DNA of 64,000 bases from Symbiodinium natans (taxonomy: Eukaryota > Sar > Dinophyceae > Suessiales > Symbiodiniaceae): the NCBI GenBank assembly GCA_905221605.1, contig CAJNDS010002341.1, positions 173,083 to 237,082 of the forward strand, written 5' to 3'. The notes below the pieces were generated by a model that did no database searches, was not told the origin of the DNA, and saw only the letters and a program-made list of their open reading frames with translations. The position numbers and the translations under genes are program-made. The number at the start of each line of letters is the position of its first letter. Position 1 is the stretch's first letter. Below are positions 34,101-45,063 of this stretch, piece by piece.

Positions 34101-34639
34101 CCATCGGAGCACGATCGCACACTCTCTGCATGCCATGCATCCCTGCATGCCATGCTGCTCTCTGCCATGCTGCTCTCTCCCCTACGACGAATGGACATGA
34201 TGCGGTGTCAAATGGTGTCAACATGTAACTCTCTAGCGCTGGGACCGACCTGCGACGTGTCCAGTGACAACCTGCAAGGCCGTTGATGCTGTTGCTTGTG
34301 TCCCAGAACAGCAGTGTGGCGTTGGCCGCCAGCACATACATTAGCTTTTACATGATGCAGCCAGTTCGGGCAGCTCTGACCATCTATGGCGGCCTGGGCT
34401 GCGTCTGGCTGAGCGGACCGGCGTCTTTGGCCTTCAAGGCTTAAAGGCAACGGCAACTGCAGCGTTGCTTCCATCAGGATGCCCACACTGAGGCCCACGT
34501 GGGGGCCCTACACTCTGAACCGATCGGAAGCTTGACTGTTGGGTAGACATCATCTATGACTAATTAACACGCTCTGGGGAGTTTAGGGGTTCAGGCTGCT
34601 CTGGGCCGCGAAGTCAAGCTCTGCGAGTCGGGCTTAAGG

Positions 34640-36070
34640 CTCCGTGGGGGGCCCAAGTGGGCCGCGGACGGCACAAAGCTCCGCAGCCGCGAGGCGCAGC
34701 GCCGGCAGCAGCTCGGCGTCCTGAGAAGGACGCAGGCTCGTTCGTCACACGACGTGTCACTTTTCAAAAGTTTCGATGATTTTCCAAAGACTACCGACTC
34801 CAGGCCCTGCACGGCGTGGAGCCGGTCACGCAGCTCGGCCTTCGAGACCGAAAAAGACCGTGTCATACAGTGTCAAAACACCGCAAGCTCTTCGGATCTC
34901 GGATATCTCGGCCCGCCTCCAATTGCTCCTCCTTGGCTTTCAAGGCCTGAGCGGCTACGAAACTCAAGGCGTAGCACCCAAGGGGTAGCACCCAAAGGTC
35001 ATCCAAAGGCCCAAGATGCATCAATGCAAAGCAACTTCTCCCCTCAGCATTCGGCATTGACTTTCTCTATCTTTTGCTTCAACTCGTCTTGTAGCGCCTG
35101 GGCTAAGTGACTGCATGCTGTAGCGCCAGCAAAGCTTTGGGACAACCGATCCTGTGCCATACACCACAACATTCGACTCAAGGCAACTGGCAGCTGCGCT
35201 GCCCCCAGTACTGCCCTGCGTTGACTCGGATTGGCTACCATTGCCTCCTAGACCGAGGGGTTACGGCACCTTACATCTCCATCTCACACGCCTCCTTTCC
35301 ATCTTCTCTTGTTCCTGCCTCCTTGGAACCCTCTGTGGACATGAAGAAAACTGCTGCTAGAAATTTGACGGCAAGGCTACATACTGGAGCGAAGAAATCC
35401 GGAGACACCTGCAATCAGACGACGTTTGGCACAACAACCCAAGCACTGCCGAACTCCCAAACTAACCAGAATTGAGCCCGTGGTCTGGCGTCTGCGCGAG
35501 CTTGTAAGGAGCCAATCCCTGAGCTCAAGGCCCCAATGCGAAGCAGCCACTGGCCCTTCCAAGCACAAGTCTGAGTCAAGATTCACCCAAGACACACAAA
35601 ATGCGAAGGGACTCTTCGTGAGCTCTCTCACCCAGGGCGGCCTCCTTGCATCCACCCTGGATCCTGCGCAAGAAACGCAGCTGTTTCACGGAATTTCTTG
35701 TACACAACTCCGCAGCTGCCAACCATGTAGGGTTGTTTCCTGGAGAAGGGCTGTAGCTCGCGAAGTGCCTGCCAAAAGGAGGCCGTGGCTGCCAATCATG
35801 AGAATGTCAACTCCAACTTTGCAACTTTGGCTGATCTCGAGTGATGCCATGTCCCTCTCGCGAACTGCGAGAAGAGCAGCTTGCGAGAGAGCAGAGTCTG
35901 GAGCAACAAAAAATCGAAGCGGCCACAGCGTTGGCACGATTTGATGCGCGAGTGCCTCCTCGAGTTGCTGCTCTCGCTGGCGCTGCTTCTGCAACTGCTC
36001 CTAGCACAGAACAGGTTGCAAGTTGCGATCTCAGCATTAGTTGCGTCACAGCTGGCCCGCAGTGGCACAA
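34640..36070 (-). CDS. Second coiled-coil protein, many small exons
   Basis: Minus-strand helical blocks in order: about 36055-36000 (RASCDATNAEIATCNL), about 35993-35950 (QLQKQRQREQQLEEA, then GC), about 35885-35800 (AALLAVRERDMASLEISQSC), about 35108-35050 (QALQDELKQKIEKVNAE), about 34950-34880 (ALKAKEEQLEAGRDIRDPK), about 34845-34810 (VSKAELRDRLHAVQ, then GC), and about 34722-34650 (DAELLPALRLAAAELCAVRG). The joins with GC donors keep the heptad pattern, for instance HAVQ to DAELLPAL. This resembles the gene at 6.8-12 kb in style but shares no obvious sequence. It may be one gene or two. Confidence 0.48.
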
Positions 36071-36359
36071 TCTAAAGGCCCACCGCCTCGAGACTTCCGA
36101 GCCTTCCCCCCTGCACCTGGAGCCTTCACTTTGAACCCGCACGGAGCCTGCAGCCCTGCGCGGCGGGGGTCGCCAGCGCCTCGCAGGCAAGATCTCATGC
36201 ATGGATAAGCACGCTGCAGGACACACGTGGCCCCTTGTGGAACTGCCGCAACTTCGCACAACATTGCCCAGTGCTTGCCGAGGTTAGGCCGCCTTCACAA
36301 CACGAAGGGCAACGCAACATACCTGAGTTTCCAATCCTGTTCAAAGCGATTCGGCTACC

Positions 36360-36521
36360 ATGTTGTTGAAGAAACTTGCGGCTGTGGATTGGGGGTTAGT
36401 CCGGCTGCCTGAGAGACGTTGGCGAGCTTCTCTCAAGCGACGAGCCTACAAGCAAGTAGCAAAACAATCGTCAGCTTCCTCCTCAACCGTTGGGAGCATT
36501 CGTGCCTCCCTTCTTGCTTGA
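36360..36521 (+). CDS. Small basic ORF, 53 codons
   Basis: ATG at 36360 to TGA at 36519-36521. The peptide starts MLLKKLAAVDWGLVRLPERR and has several basic pairs before a Ser-rich tail. Length and basic amphipathic start could fit a targeting-type leader, but nothing else supports it. Confidence 0.22.
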   Translation: MLLKKLAAVDWGLVRLPERRWRASLKRRAYKQVAKQSSASSSTVGSIRASLLA

Positions 36522-36659
36522 ACTTCCTTCTCACGGGTTCTCAGGAGGTCCTGCGATCATGGCTGTGATGTACTGATTAACAATACTCACCCGTCGAGGC
36601 TTGTGAAGTCCTCTTCTTGCTTGAGTTCCTCCTGGTAGGATCGCACCTGAAAACGGCGC

Positions 36660-36974
36660 CGCGCGCAGAAATTGCTATCAAGCTTGTCAAGATCTCGCAA
36701 GCGGCTGCTGCCAAGATGCTTGAAAGCTCATCCTGGGAGCAAGCAATCATCGAGCACAAGCGCTGAAGAGCTAACTTCCCCACAAGCACCCTGTGATCAA
36801 CCCGAAGCTCTCAAACCTGAAAGCCCTGCTCAGCATCCTCAGACCCTGAACATCCCTGAACCACACCGAAAAAAAACCAAGGCCTCGAGCAGCAGGCATG
36901 GCCGCATCACGGTGAAGCGAAAACAGAGGTCAAAGAACTCTATCAATGTTTCTGCGCACATCTGGCAAGTCTAG
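36660..36974 (+). CDS. Possible basic protein, 3' exons
   Basis: A plus-strand block near 36662-36765 encodes EIAIKLVKISQAAAAKMLES and SWEQAIIEHKR. A second frame, ending with TAG at 36972-36974, encodes ALKPESPAQHPQTLNIPE, then HRKKTKASSSRHGRITVKR and KQRSKNS, a bipartite-like nuclear signal. The two would need a splice near 36765-36790. The opposite strand is also open here, so strand choice is uncertain. Confidence 0.33.
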   Translation, partial: RAQKLLSSLSRSRKRLLPRCLKAHPGSKQSSSTSAEELTSPQAPCDQPEALKPESPAQHPQTLNIPEPHRKKTKASSSRHGRITVKRKQRSKNSINVSAHIWQV

Positions 36975-37063
36975 GGGAGTGAAGATGCCTGCTTTGGCTT
37001 AAATGGGTCGAGGTTCATGAACTCACGATTCAATGTCTGCCCAGTTGCTACCGCTCGGCAGAA

Positions 37064-37077
37064 CTTGAGCCAAAATG
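37064..37077 (-). other. Relic of dinoflagellate spliced leader
   Basis: Read on the minus strand, 37077-37064 is CATTTTGGCTCAAG, identical to the last 14 bases of the 22-base leader that dinoflagellates trans-splice onto mRNAs. In dinoflagellate genomes such genomic copies mark genes that re-entered the chromosome through a processed mRNA. Transcription away from it would run toward 36.9-34.6 kb, where exons of the second coiled-coil gene lie. It is not an SL RNA gene: the leader's 5' end and a donor GT directly after it are absent. Confidence 0.6.
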
Positions 37078-37690
37078 CACGCAATCCGTTTTTCGCCACT
37101 CTTGGTCACCAAAAATCTGCTACCGAGGCTGGAATCACGTCTGCTTACTGGGGAGCCTTTTTGCTGCTTCTGCACTCAGCATTTCCAGCTTCAGCGGAAT
37201 CTGCATTCATGGCTTGCCGAGACGGCTACCTGGCACACTTATGAGTCCGAAACCGGGCGGCAGTTGCAAGTTGCAAGTGCTGAGACAGTTGGGAGATCAT
37301 CAATCCATGCACCGAGCAGAACATTTTTTCGCACTTGTGACGGTATTGTTGCCACTGCCCAGTAGGCACTTGAGACCATAGGTTAAGGAACAGAAACTGC
37401 TCGAAGCACTTCGGGCACTCAGATCCCAAAAGTCCAACAAGGCCCAAGATGAGCAGCCCTTGGAACAGCAAAAGGCCATACCACTAGTAGGCGGAGGCGA
37501 GTGCCCACAGAGGTGTATAGGAAGAGCGGCTCGCGCCAACTGCGGGACTCCCTCCTAAATCCCAAAGTCCCACACTACAGGCCTAAGCCGCCTCCAGCTC
37601 TTCTGGAGAGGGGTAGGCCTCTGCCAATGTCAGCTTGGCTTTGTTCACCTCGCTATCCTCCTCAGTGCCAAAAACGGAAAACAAGGCAGG

Positions 37691-38359
37691 TTAAGAGTTA
37701 AGACCCTCCTTCCTACATGGACCGAAACCAAGAGCCAAGATGAGCCAAGACTCCCCACTCTTGCTGGCCACATAGGGCTTCCGATTGAAGATGCGAACGA
37801 CCATGGGCTCGAAATGCTCCAACGGCAAGGAGTCGTACTCGGGATCAAAGGCAGGAGAGTCATACTTCTCACAGAAGGTCTCGCATGCCTTCCAGTGGGG
37901 GCTGTCTTTGAACCTGTCTCTGGAGTTCTTTTCTTTGAGCTCGAAGGCATCCTGATAGTAGTAAGCTTGGAAGAGCTCATGATGCACAAGAACCCAATAG
38001 TTCTGTGGACTGATGTATGGCCGCAACAAGCTGGCAACTATCTCTCCATGATTGATGGGCGACCAAACTTCACCAAGATCATGCAACAAGGCGACCACGA
38101 CTGTCTCCTCGTCACATCCGTCTCGGTATGCCCTCGTTGCTGTCTGAAGACCGTGCTCATACAAGTCCACTGCTGTACCAATGTTGACCCCTTTCTGATC
38201 TCGAAACATCTTCAGGATGCGCTCTGCATTCTGGCTGGGCGATGCCACCTTGTTGAAGCCTCGCATCATCGGGGTGCAGTCCTCCTTTCTGGCCTTCTTC
38301 AGATCTGTGAAGGTGGCTCGGTCGTCTCGCTCCTCTCTTTCACGAACCACACCCACCAT
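37691..38359 (-). CDS. HD-domain protein, PhnZ/MIOX-like, intronless
   Basis: A single uninterrupted frame of 222 residues begins at ATG 38359 (an in-frame TAG lies upstream) and ends at 37691. Metal-ligand pattern: His69 in EHGLQTATRAYRDG, His93-Asp94 in VVALLHDLGE, His104 in PINHGE, His126-His127 in VLVHHELFQ, and a late Asp in PAFDPEYDSLPLEHFEP. This order (H, HD, H, H, D) and the NHGE and HHxLFQ signatures match the bacterial and eukaryotic HD group related to PhnZ and myo-inositol oxygenase, some of which are di-iron oxygenases; the substrate of this subgroup is not known. Length equals the bacterial proteins, so it looks complete. Absence of introns, in contrast to all neighbours, suggests retroposition or lateral transfer. 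The last 15-20 residues are not family-like. Confidence 0.87.
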   Translation of the reverse strand: MVGVVREREERDDRATFTDLKKARKEDCTPMMRGFNKVASPSQNAERILKMFRDQKGVNIGTAVDLYEHGLQTATRAYRDGCDEETVVVALLHDLGEVWSPINHGEIVASLLRPYISPQNYWVLVHHELFQAYYYQDAFELKEKNSRDRFKDSPHWKACETFCEKYDSPAFDPEYDSLPLEHFEPMVVRIFNRKPYVASKSGESWLILALGFGPCRKEGLNS

Positions 38360-38399
38360 GGCTCCAAGGAACAAACCACAACCTTGACAAATCTACACT

Positions 38400-38706
38400 G
38401 AGTCTCGAAAGTCTCGAAGCAGCTGCAACATTCAAGTTGCCAACAGGCGTGACCTGCCTTGTGCAGCACAAGGGGGCACCGCTGAGGGAACTCTGGAGAG
38501 CTCGAGACCCCGAAGGCCAAGACTGAAATGTTCATTTCTTCGTGCACTGACAGCACATTCTGTCCTGTGATGTTCTTTGCGCGGATAACATGGCATGACA
38601 GTAGAAAAGCCTGCATGTTGTTTGCCAAAATACAACACGTACTAAGGTGCCCTGCTGCAAAGTGGTCAGCCTGCGAAAGCTTTGCAAGCTCACGGCATCG
38701 CGGCAT
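38400..38706 (-). CDS. Possible exon upstream of the HD gene
   Basis: A minus-strand frame encodes NMQAFLLSCHVIRAKNITG, VLSVHEEMNISVLAFGVSS and GHACWQLECCSCFETFE. It is well mixed in composition and looks coding. It runs out of frame with the HD gene start and is separated from it by an in-frame stop. It may be the end of another gene or an HD-gene 5' exon; no domain is recognised. Confidence 0.33.
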
Positions 38707-39094
38707 CGCGGCCTCCGGATGCGATTTTGAGCATCAAGCGGAACAGAAGATGCCCTCTCTGTTGCGGGAGCAGGGAATGCGCCACCGATCCCCTTGCAAG
38801 GAATCCAAGGTGTTGGATCTTGTGGCCTATATGGGCCAAAAGTGGTCACAGCAAGCTCTAGGTGGCAAGAGCCTTGACTCTTCGAAGTGGGGAACTGTTG
38901 TCACAATTCCGGGGATATGGTGATGTCGCATTGTTCAGCCCTTAGCTGGCCGACGACGCTTTCATATGAAGGTTGAGTGTATGATCAATTGGGGGCACAT
39001 CCCGGGTTCCGGCTGACAAAACACCCACAAAGACCGTGCGGTGCGCAGCTCCCCAAAGACCAGCAAGCCTCACTGCTACACCACTATCGTCTAC

Positions 39095-39457
39095 GCGTGT
39101 CAGCCAGCAGCTTGGTATAAGAACGACGCAGATGCTTTCCAAAGTCTCTTGGCTACTGTTGCTGGAGATCCACAGCAGGAAGCCTTTGATGTAGGGACTG
39201 CCTACAATGAACATGTGCTACGCCTTGTGCTGCTTTTGTCTGAAGGGAGACTTGAGAATGCAGGCCAGGCCTTGATCCAGGCAAAGACCTCAAAAGCAAT
39301 GCTGCTGGCCATACTTTGCTGGTCGTACTTTGCTGGTGATGCCGCGCTGCCATGTGAAGAGGTGCGCACTGAGATTCCCGCTGGAGTGCAGCAGCTCCGA
39401 GCTGCACTCTTCGGAGCCCCAACCCCTATCTGCATGCATGCGGGCACTGACCAATAA
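39095..39457 (+). CDS. Helical protein, 3' end
   Basis: A plus-strand frame encodes DADAFQSLLATVAGDPQQEA, AYNEHVLRLVLLLSEGRLEN and AGQALIQAKTSKAMLLAIL, then VQQLRAALFGAPTPICMHA, with stop at 39455-39457. Paired amphipathic helices resemble TPR or other alpha-solenoid units without a clear consensus. A likely acceptor is GTGTCAGCCAG near 39107. The opposite strand is open too but less convincing. Confidence 0.4.
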   Translation, partial: ACQPAAWYKNDADAFQSLLATVAGDPQQEAFDVGTAYNEHVLRLVLLLSEGRLENAGQALIQAKTSKAMLLAILCWSYFAGDAALPCEEVRTEIPAGVQQLRAALFGAPTPICMHAGTDQ

Positions 39458-40164
39458 TCTTAGTAAAGCCATTCAGGATACATCCAGCTAGGACTTACTT
39501 AGACTTTCTGACCCTTGGATGGTCTAAGATAAGACTTGTGTTAGGCACTCGCTCTGCATGGCCCAGGAACTTGATGACATCCTTCCTATCTTGCAAGCTG
39601 GAAAAGCCTAAGCAGGCTTTTACACCTGCAAGGCTGGCAGCAAGCCAGAAACGACCCTCTTCGTTTCGTCTTCAAGCCAAAGCTGCACATTGAGGCTACT
39701 GCATAATTAACAACCATATGCTATGTAACTATGTTCTATGTTGGTTCAACGGAAGTTACGACCTGCCGGTCCTGCTTGGCTCACCCCAGACTGGGAAGAC
39801 AGCACTAAACTTCTAAACAAACGCACCCCGTTCTGCTGCAATGATCTGCGTATTTTGCATCACGCTTGAAGAAAGCGCAAGGTCTTGATGAAGTTCGCCA
39901 CCTCCTCCTTCTCCACAGAATTCCTTCGGAATCCGGAAGCAACGCAGCTTCAGTCATGAGAAAGAAAACGTGAGTACGTGAGTACCGGCTGGCCCACCCA
40001 CCAAGCCGCAGCCGTGAGAACGGACGCTTTGCCCACGCAGTGCCAAGACCTGAGAGACGAAAAACAAAAGCACAAAACTGTAAGAAAAATCTGCAAAAAG
40101 GTGAGCCTGCCCCCTGCTGCTCTCGGCTTTAACTATCCTACTGGTCTCGTTGCCAAGGCGCAGC

Positions 40165-41400
40165 TCAAGTCCTCCGACTTCAGCAAGTTCTGCTCCAGGC
40201 CGAGCTCGTCCAACTGTGTCTTCGGCAGCTGCTCTGCCAGGACCTCAAAAGCAGAGGCTTCGAAAGTTCGGAAAGCGACGGATACACCAGAGAATGAGCG
40301 TCTGCGAGACTTCCTCCACTGGCCTTAAGGCCGGCCCCATCGATTTGGTTGCTAGCAAGCTGGATGGACCTCAGAAAGCAAGTTAGTTTGAGTCCCTAAT
40401 GTATGATGTGAAGGAAGCAAGAAGCATCTTGAGAAGATCTGCACCCGACTTCAGGGAGGTATACGGCAGCTGCTCCGCGACATTCGTCAAGTCCTCAGGA
40501 GTTGCCCCTGAGCTTGCCTTGCCCAGACATTTGCAGACCGTCCTCCAGCGAGAGACCACAATGCACCAGCGCCAGGTCCTTCCAAGCACAGTGCTGTAGG
40601 AAACCGAGGCAGCAGGGACAATGTGAGAGGCGTGCTACGTCAGTTAGGCCCAGATGAGCTCGAAAATCAAGCAGCATGACTTAGTGAATGTATATAACTG
40701 CAAAAAACGATGTTCATGAAACTTGCTCCCATGCACAAACATCTTGAACGTTCGGCGTGATGGCAGCTGCACCTAGGACCCTAGGAAGCCCTGCAGGAGC
40801 TGCTTGGCACTCTGGATCTCCCACTGCCCCTTTGATCAAAGCCCCGTGGCACCTCCAGCACGGGGGCCTCCATGACCTGGAACTTGGGGGGGGGGGAAAC
40901 AACTTGAACATTCAAGAAACATTCACGAAACATCCCAGCCGCAGAGGACAACGAAGCTGCCTCCGCCAGCACCTCGCCGAGGCCCGTCAGGTTGTTGGCT
41001 GAGAGGTGCAGCGTGTTCAGCCGAAGCCTTGCACCGCGTCTTTACGGCGACCAGAGGTTGGCAATGGGACCTGATAAGTTGTTAATCGTAGGTGTCAGCT
41101 GGGAGGCAACAGCTTCAGAAGCGTCTGTTAAAACATCTTTGCTGGTCCGATTGCGCATCTGCGATCAATCTGCATCCCGATCGATGGAATTCGGAGACTT
41201 TTTCCGTGAGGTCTTCTTGTGAGCGTCATGAGGTTCATGTAGCGGTTCACGAAATGGGTAAAGTAATGGTTCATGTACTGGGAATCTGGAGATTCAAGAG
41301 CTCTCTCCCGGCCTGGATGCCTGCTCTGCGAGCAGCGACAGCGCCTCGCGGCCCAGAGAGCAGTCCACCAGCCTGCACGTGTTGTGGGAAAGCACTGACC
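40165..41400 (-). CDS. Leucine-rich repeat protein exons
   Basis: Minus-strand exons carry ribonuclease-inhibitor-type LRR units: about 41373-41322 (LVDCSLGREALSLLAEQ, then GC donor), about 41027-40955 (LNTLHLSANNLTGLGEVLAE), about 40500-40385 (PEDLTNVAEQLPYTSLK and ADLLKMLLASF), and about 40246-40165 (VLAEQLPKTQLDELGLEQN). The pattern LxxLxLxxNxL followed by LAEAL/LAEQL is diagnostic of this LRR class, which forms curved protein-binding scaffolds. Another possible unit (PTINNLSG) lies near 41080. One exon per repeat fits the family. The protein's partners are unknown. Confidence 0.52.
40886..40898 (+). repeat. Poly-G run
   Basis: Eleven or more G in a row in the spacer of the LRR gene; comparable poly-C runs lie at about 45100-45110 and 56590-56602. 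Confidence 0.95.
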
Positions 41401-41653
41401 GGGGGGCGTTGACAATTTTGGAAATATAGTGGCTCTTGTAGCACAGAAAGACCCCAAAGTTCGAATCCCAAGTGCAGCTCTCTACCTCCTAGTGAGTTCA
41501 CTGCACCTCAATGTTGACAGCCGGCTGGGTGGCATGCAGAGAGGCTGTACAGCACGCACTGCTGCGTCACCTTCGGGAAGTGCTCTCCCACTAGAAGAAA
41601 AGAACGCTCCTTTGATGCGAAGAAAAGGAACTCGAGTTGAAATATGGCGACCC

Positions 41654-42649
41654 TCACTTTGAAATGGAGCAAAGATTCAGGAGACCGCTACTTATGGTTA
41701 CACTCCACAGCTCATTTTGATACTGGAGTCTTCTTACACACCCGGCTCGCCCGACAAAACCGTCATGGTGGTGGGGAAGAATTAAGTCCAGCTGGTTGTG
41801 GATCCCATCTGGTGGCTTCGAAACTTTCCAATCAAAGCTCCTGAAGAATCCGCAGAGAGCATCCACGGAACCGCTTGCGTGAAGGGAATCAGGTGACCCA
41901 CTGCCTCTTCATGAAGGAAGCCCTGGAACTGCGAATGCACACGTGCGCAAATGCCAAAATCAAATTCCTTGTCGAGGACGGCATTCAGGACCACCATGGG
42001 TCACCCTCGCTCAGGATACCCCAAGGTGACCCGGAAGAGGCTCATGAGGTTGCTGAAGAGGCTACTACATCATCCTCATCTACATGAGAGTGATGCTGAT
42101 GGGCTCGCGAAGGGCTGCAGCCGAAGACCAGGCTGAGCTATAGCAGGAATGCCAAGTCATCCACATGAGACCGGTGCGAGGGAAGCCAGGTTTCTCGATT
42201 ACGACGAAAGCTACCGGTCCCATACATGGTCTGAAAACGAATAGGAGGAGAAGGGGGACGTGAATGGAGGGGGCCCCGCCACAACTTGAATTATCGGGGT
42301 TAATGAGCCCATGGTGAATTCGAACTTTTCGTGGGGGCCCTGGGCGTACCTTTTGCCATTTCAGAAAAGGCCTCGAATCATCTGTCACACAACGATGCAA
42401 AGCTCTAAGGAGCCAGCTTTCCTGACGAATGCACAAAAAGACAGGTAGAGCAGGAGGTGAAGGAGTTGACGCAGGAAAATTGTCATCTGCAAAGCGATAA
42501 AGGCACCATCCGGATTGCAAAGGCTCGTCATCGAGGACTGTAGTTCGACTTTGCAAGGCAAGCCAGGCGCGGATAATATGTTTTGCCTCGCACCCGGGCT
42601 TTACGCGACTTGCGGCCCAGATCCTTTGACATCCTCGTTTAATCCCCAC
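41654..42649 (-). CDS. Unassigned open frames, probably exons
   Basis: Three minus-strand stretches are protein-like: about 42640-42480 (HIIRAWLALQSRTTVLDD and SGWCLYRFADDNF), about 41990-41880 (MVVLNAVLDKEFDFGICARV, HSQFQGFLHEEAVG) and about 41865-41800 (DALCGFFRSFDWKVSKP). They lie upstream of the LRR exons and may belong to the same transcript. Joins and family remain unknown; the IIRAWLALQSR stretch is IQ-motif-like at best. Confidence 0.28.
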
Positions 42650-43263
42650 CCTTGCAAGATGGAGGTGGTGAAATGTTCAAGGGATACACGGCTGGGAGCC
42701 TTCGCCAGACTGGCAAAATGAAACAAATGGATTGCTGTTTCGTGTTTTTCAGCAACACTTCCAGAACAGCTCAACGTCGATGGGTGCATATTGGGCCCAA
42801 GCTTTGGAGTCTAGAGCGGGACCTTGAGCCTTGGGGCTCACCAGGGACCTAAGGTCTAAATTTATCCGGGCTGCTACTGCATTCTAACACCTTCGAATAT
42901 TGTTGCAGAGGTGTTGCGGTTCCGCTGGATGCTTCTGTCGTTCGGAGTACTTTCCCTGTACCTCCACCAGTCACCCCGTCTTCACAGGCCTAGCTGCGCA
43001 TTGAAGGAGAGGTCGAGCTCCTCCAATACCACCCTCAGGTCGCTAAAACACAATCGAAAATTCGGCTTAAGTATGCCTCCGAAAGCTGCGCCCTCTCACA
43101 GCCGCCGGCTCTGCTTCGGTCACGGCTTCAACTAGTCGACGGACACCTGGCACTGGCGGTTTTTTGAGAACCCTGCAAAGTATGTTCGCATATTTTCAGA
43201 CTACGTTTGGACCCGCTGCGATGCCATCGGACCCGAGCTGCAGAGGCTTGCAATCTGCCTGCA

Positions 43264-43798
43264 TCACTCAGCTGGTGGTTGTAAGGCAGCTCCAGCGCCT
43301 CCCACGCTGTCTTGCAGCTTCTTGCAAAAAGGACTAAAACCTCGTTTTAGCAAACAGTGTTGCCGCGGCCGCGCCTGCAACTCTGCCCTTTTGCCGTGCT
43401 CACGAAGGGCCTGCTTCAAGGGCTGCATGAGATTGCACAGAGTTCCGGCAGAAGCTCTCCAAGACTCCAACAAGCGCTATGCCGCAAGCTAAGGCTAAGA
43501 GCGGATCTTAGCGGCTTAGCCTAAGGCCTCGGGAGGCCTTGGCCAGTTCCTCGACGTTGCTGTCGCTGACACAGGTTTTCAGCACCAGAACCGGCGTGGA
43601 GCCACTGGAGCGCAAAAGTTGGAGCGCAAGTCGGCAAGGACTCACAAGGCCACAAGCCCAAAATGAAATCTCTGGAGGCCAGTTGCCCTGCCTCTTCAGG
43701 TTCAGCAGCGCCGCTGCCGAGCGCACGCTGACGGCCGCAAAGGCCTGGCATTCAACACGCAGCTCACAAAGACATGATGGATCATCACACACATCCAC
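43264..43798 (-). CDS. LRR-like/helical exons
   Basis: One block (about 43760-43680) encodes ELRVECQAFAAVSVRSAAAL, the next (about 43650-43525) encodes LALQLLRSSGSTPVLVLKTC and VSDSNVEELAKASRG, and a last one, about 43460-43264, CNLMQPLKQALREHGKRAE. The middle one fits an LRR unit (LVLxxCxVSDSNVEELAKA). These may be 5' exons of the LRR gene at 40.2-41.4 kb or a separate gene. Confidence 0.38.
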
Positions 43799-44570
43799 TC
43801 ACTTCGCTCTTTGTGCCTCAGGCAGCAGGCCCCAAACCGCCAGCCTCAACACGGAGAGCGACAACGAGCGACCGAACAGCAATAGATTCTCACCCCCACG
43901 AGCCCGTCGAACCTGGCAGGGAGCGAACCATCGACTGCCCATTTGATGGTGGCCAGAATCCTCGCAAGGTGATGCAAAATGCGATCCAATGCTGGCTACG
44001 GCAGATCTGCCCAGCAACACGTGACAGCTCCCAGAGCATGTGCATGTTGCTTGCATGTTAAACTTACTCTTGAAATGGCTCGGCTCATCTAACGAGTCTG
44101 CAAGGCACAGCTCAGATCAGCTCAGGCGTCCAGGACAGCATTCCACCCGCAAAGAGGCAAAGGACCACAATCTTCGGGGCATCCAGGGAGGCCCCCTGCC
44201 AGCGAACATAGCGAAGTCTTGATTAAGTAGAGGCGCGCATGATGGCAGGGAGCGCGGGCCTTGGGATTTGCTGCCTGAAGAGAAGCACTACATGCATAAG
44301 GCCAGACCCACGCAAGCCCACGTGGTGCGATGTTTACAGCAGCACAAGCGCAGCCGAGCCCTGCGCGTCTGCAGCGATCGCCTCACCTGGCCAAGCTGTT
44401 CAGATTCCTCCCGTACGCATTGCGCGGGTCGCATGCGAGGAAGCCATCAAAATGCTCCAGAGCACATCGGCTCTCTCCTGAGAACTAGACTCAATCCATC
44501 GGCAGTGCTGTTGGCCTCACCAGGCAGAGTAAACTAGTAACCATCGGCGTCGGCTGTCAATCTTTCAGGT

Positions 44571-44861
44571 TCACTCCAGCCATGACGGGCAAAAATAAGA
44601 GGCAAAAACCTCGTCATGTGTCTGGGTGAGGTCAAGCAGGTCTTGCTGCGCTTCGCATTCGCCAGTCCTGACTCTCGGACACAGGGTCTGTGAACATCTC
44701 ACACCCGTCTCAACGGCTTCGTCTTTGTCTGAAGAAGCTGGAGGAAAGCTTGGAGCGCTGCTTGGAGCAAGGCAGCCCTGCTGCGAGCGCCTGAGCACTG
44801 GAAGCACAGTCTCACCTTCGAGGCAGCTCTTTACAGGTGAGTTCTCCTTCCTGCCTTGCAA
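44571..44861 (-). CDS. Possible exon, unknown
   Basis: A minus-strand frame with VRTGECEAQQDLLDLTQTH and a Ser/Pro-rich part. Moderately protein-like; no motif. Splice borders not found. Confidence 0.22.
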   Translation of the reverse strand: MQGRKENSPVKSCLEGETVLPVLRRSQQGCLAPSSAPSFPPASSDKDEAVETGVRCSQTLCPRVRTGECEAQQDLLDLTQTHDEVFASYFCPSWLE

Positions 44862-45063
44862 GGCCCTATGTTATATGAGCAACATGGAACCTGTTGGAAG
44901 AATGCAAAGCACCCTAACCAGAACCACCTGGCACCATACTCGCCCACGCGAGCGCTATGGCCGAGACCAGAAGCATCAGCACTCCCATCACCTGTGTGCA
45001 CGGCCGTGAAGCAACGGCAAAGAGAAAGAGAGCGACAAGCGCGAGCAAGATCTCAATTTTTAG

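Noticed and set aside
41452-41475. tRNA T-loop-like GTTCGAATCCC
   Set aside because: No matching acceptor, D or anticodon arms at the right distance; chance occurrence.
42500-42560. Reverse-transcriptase-like FADD box (LYRFADDNF)
   Set aside because: No other polymerase motif is found around it and the hydrophobic context of a true catalytic box is missing.
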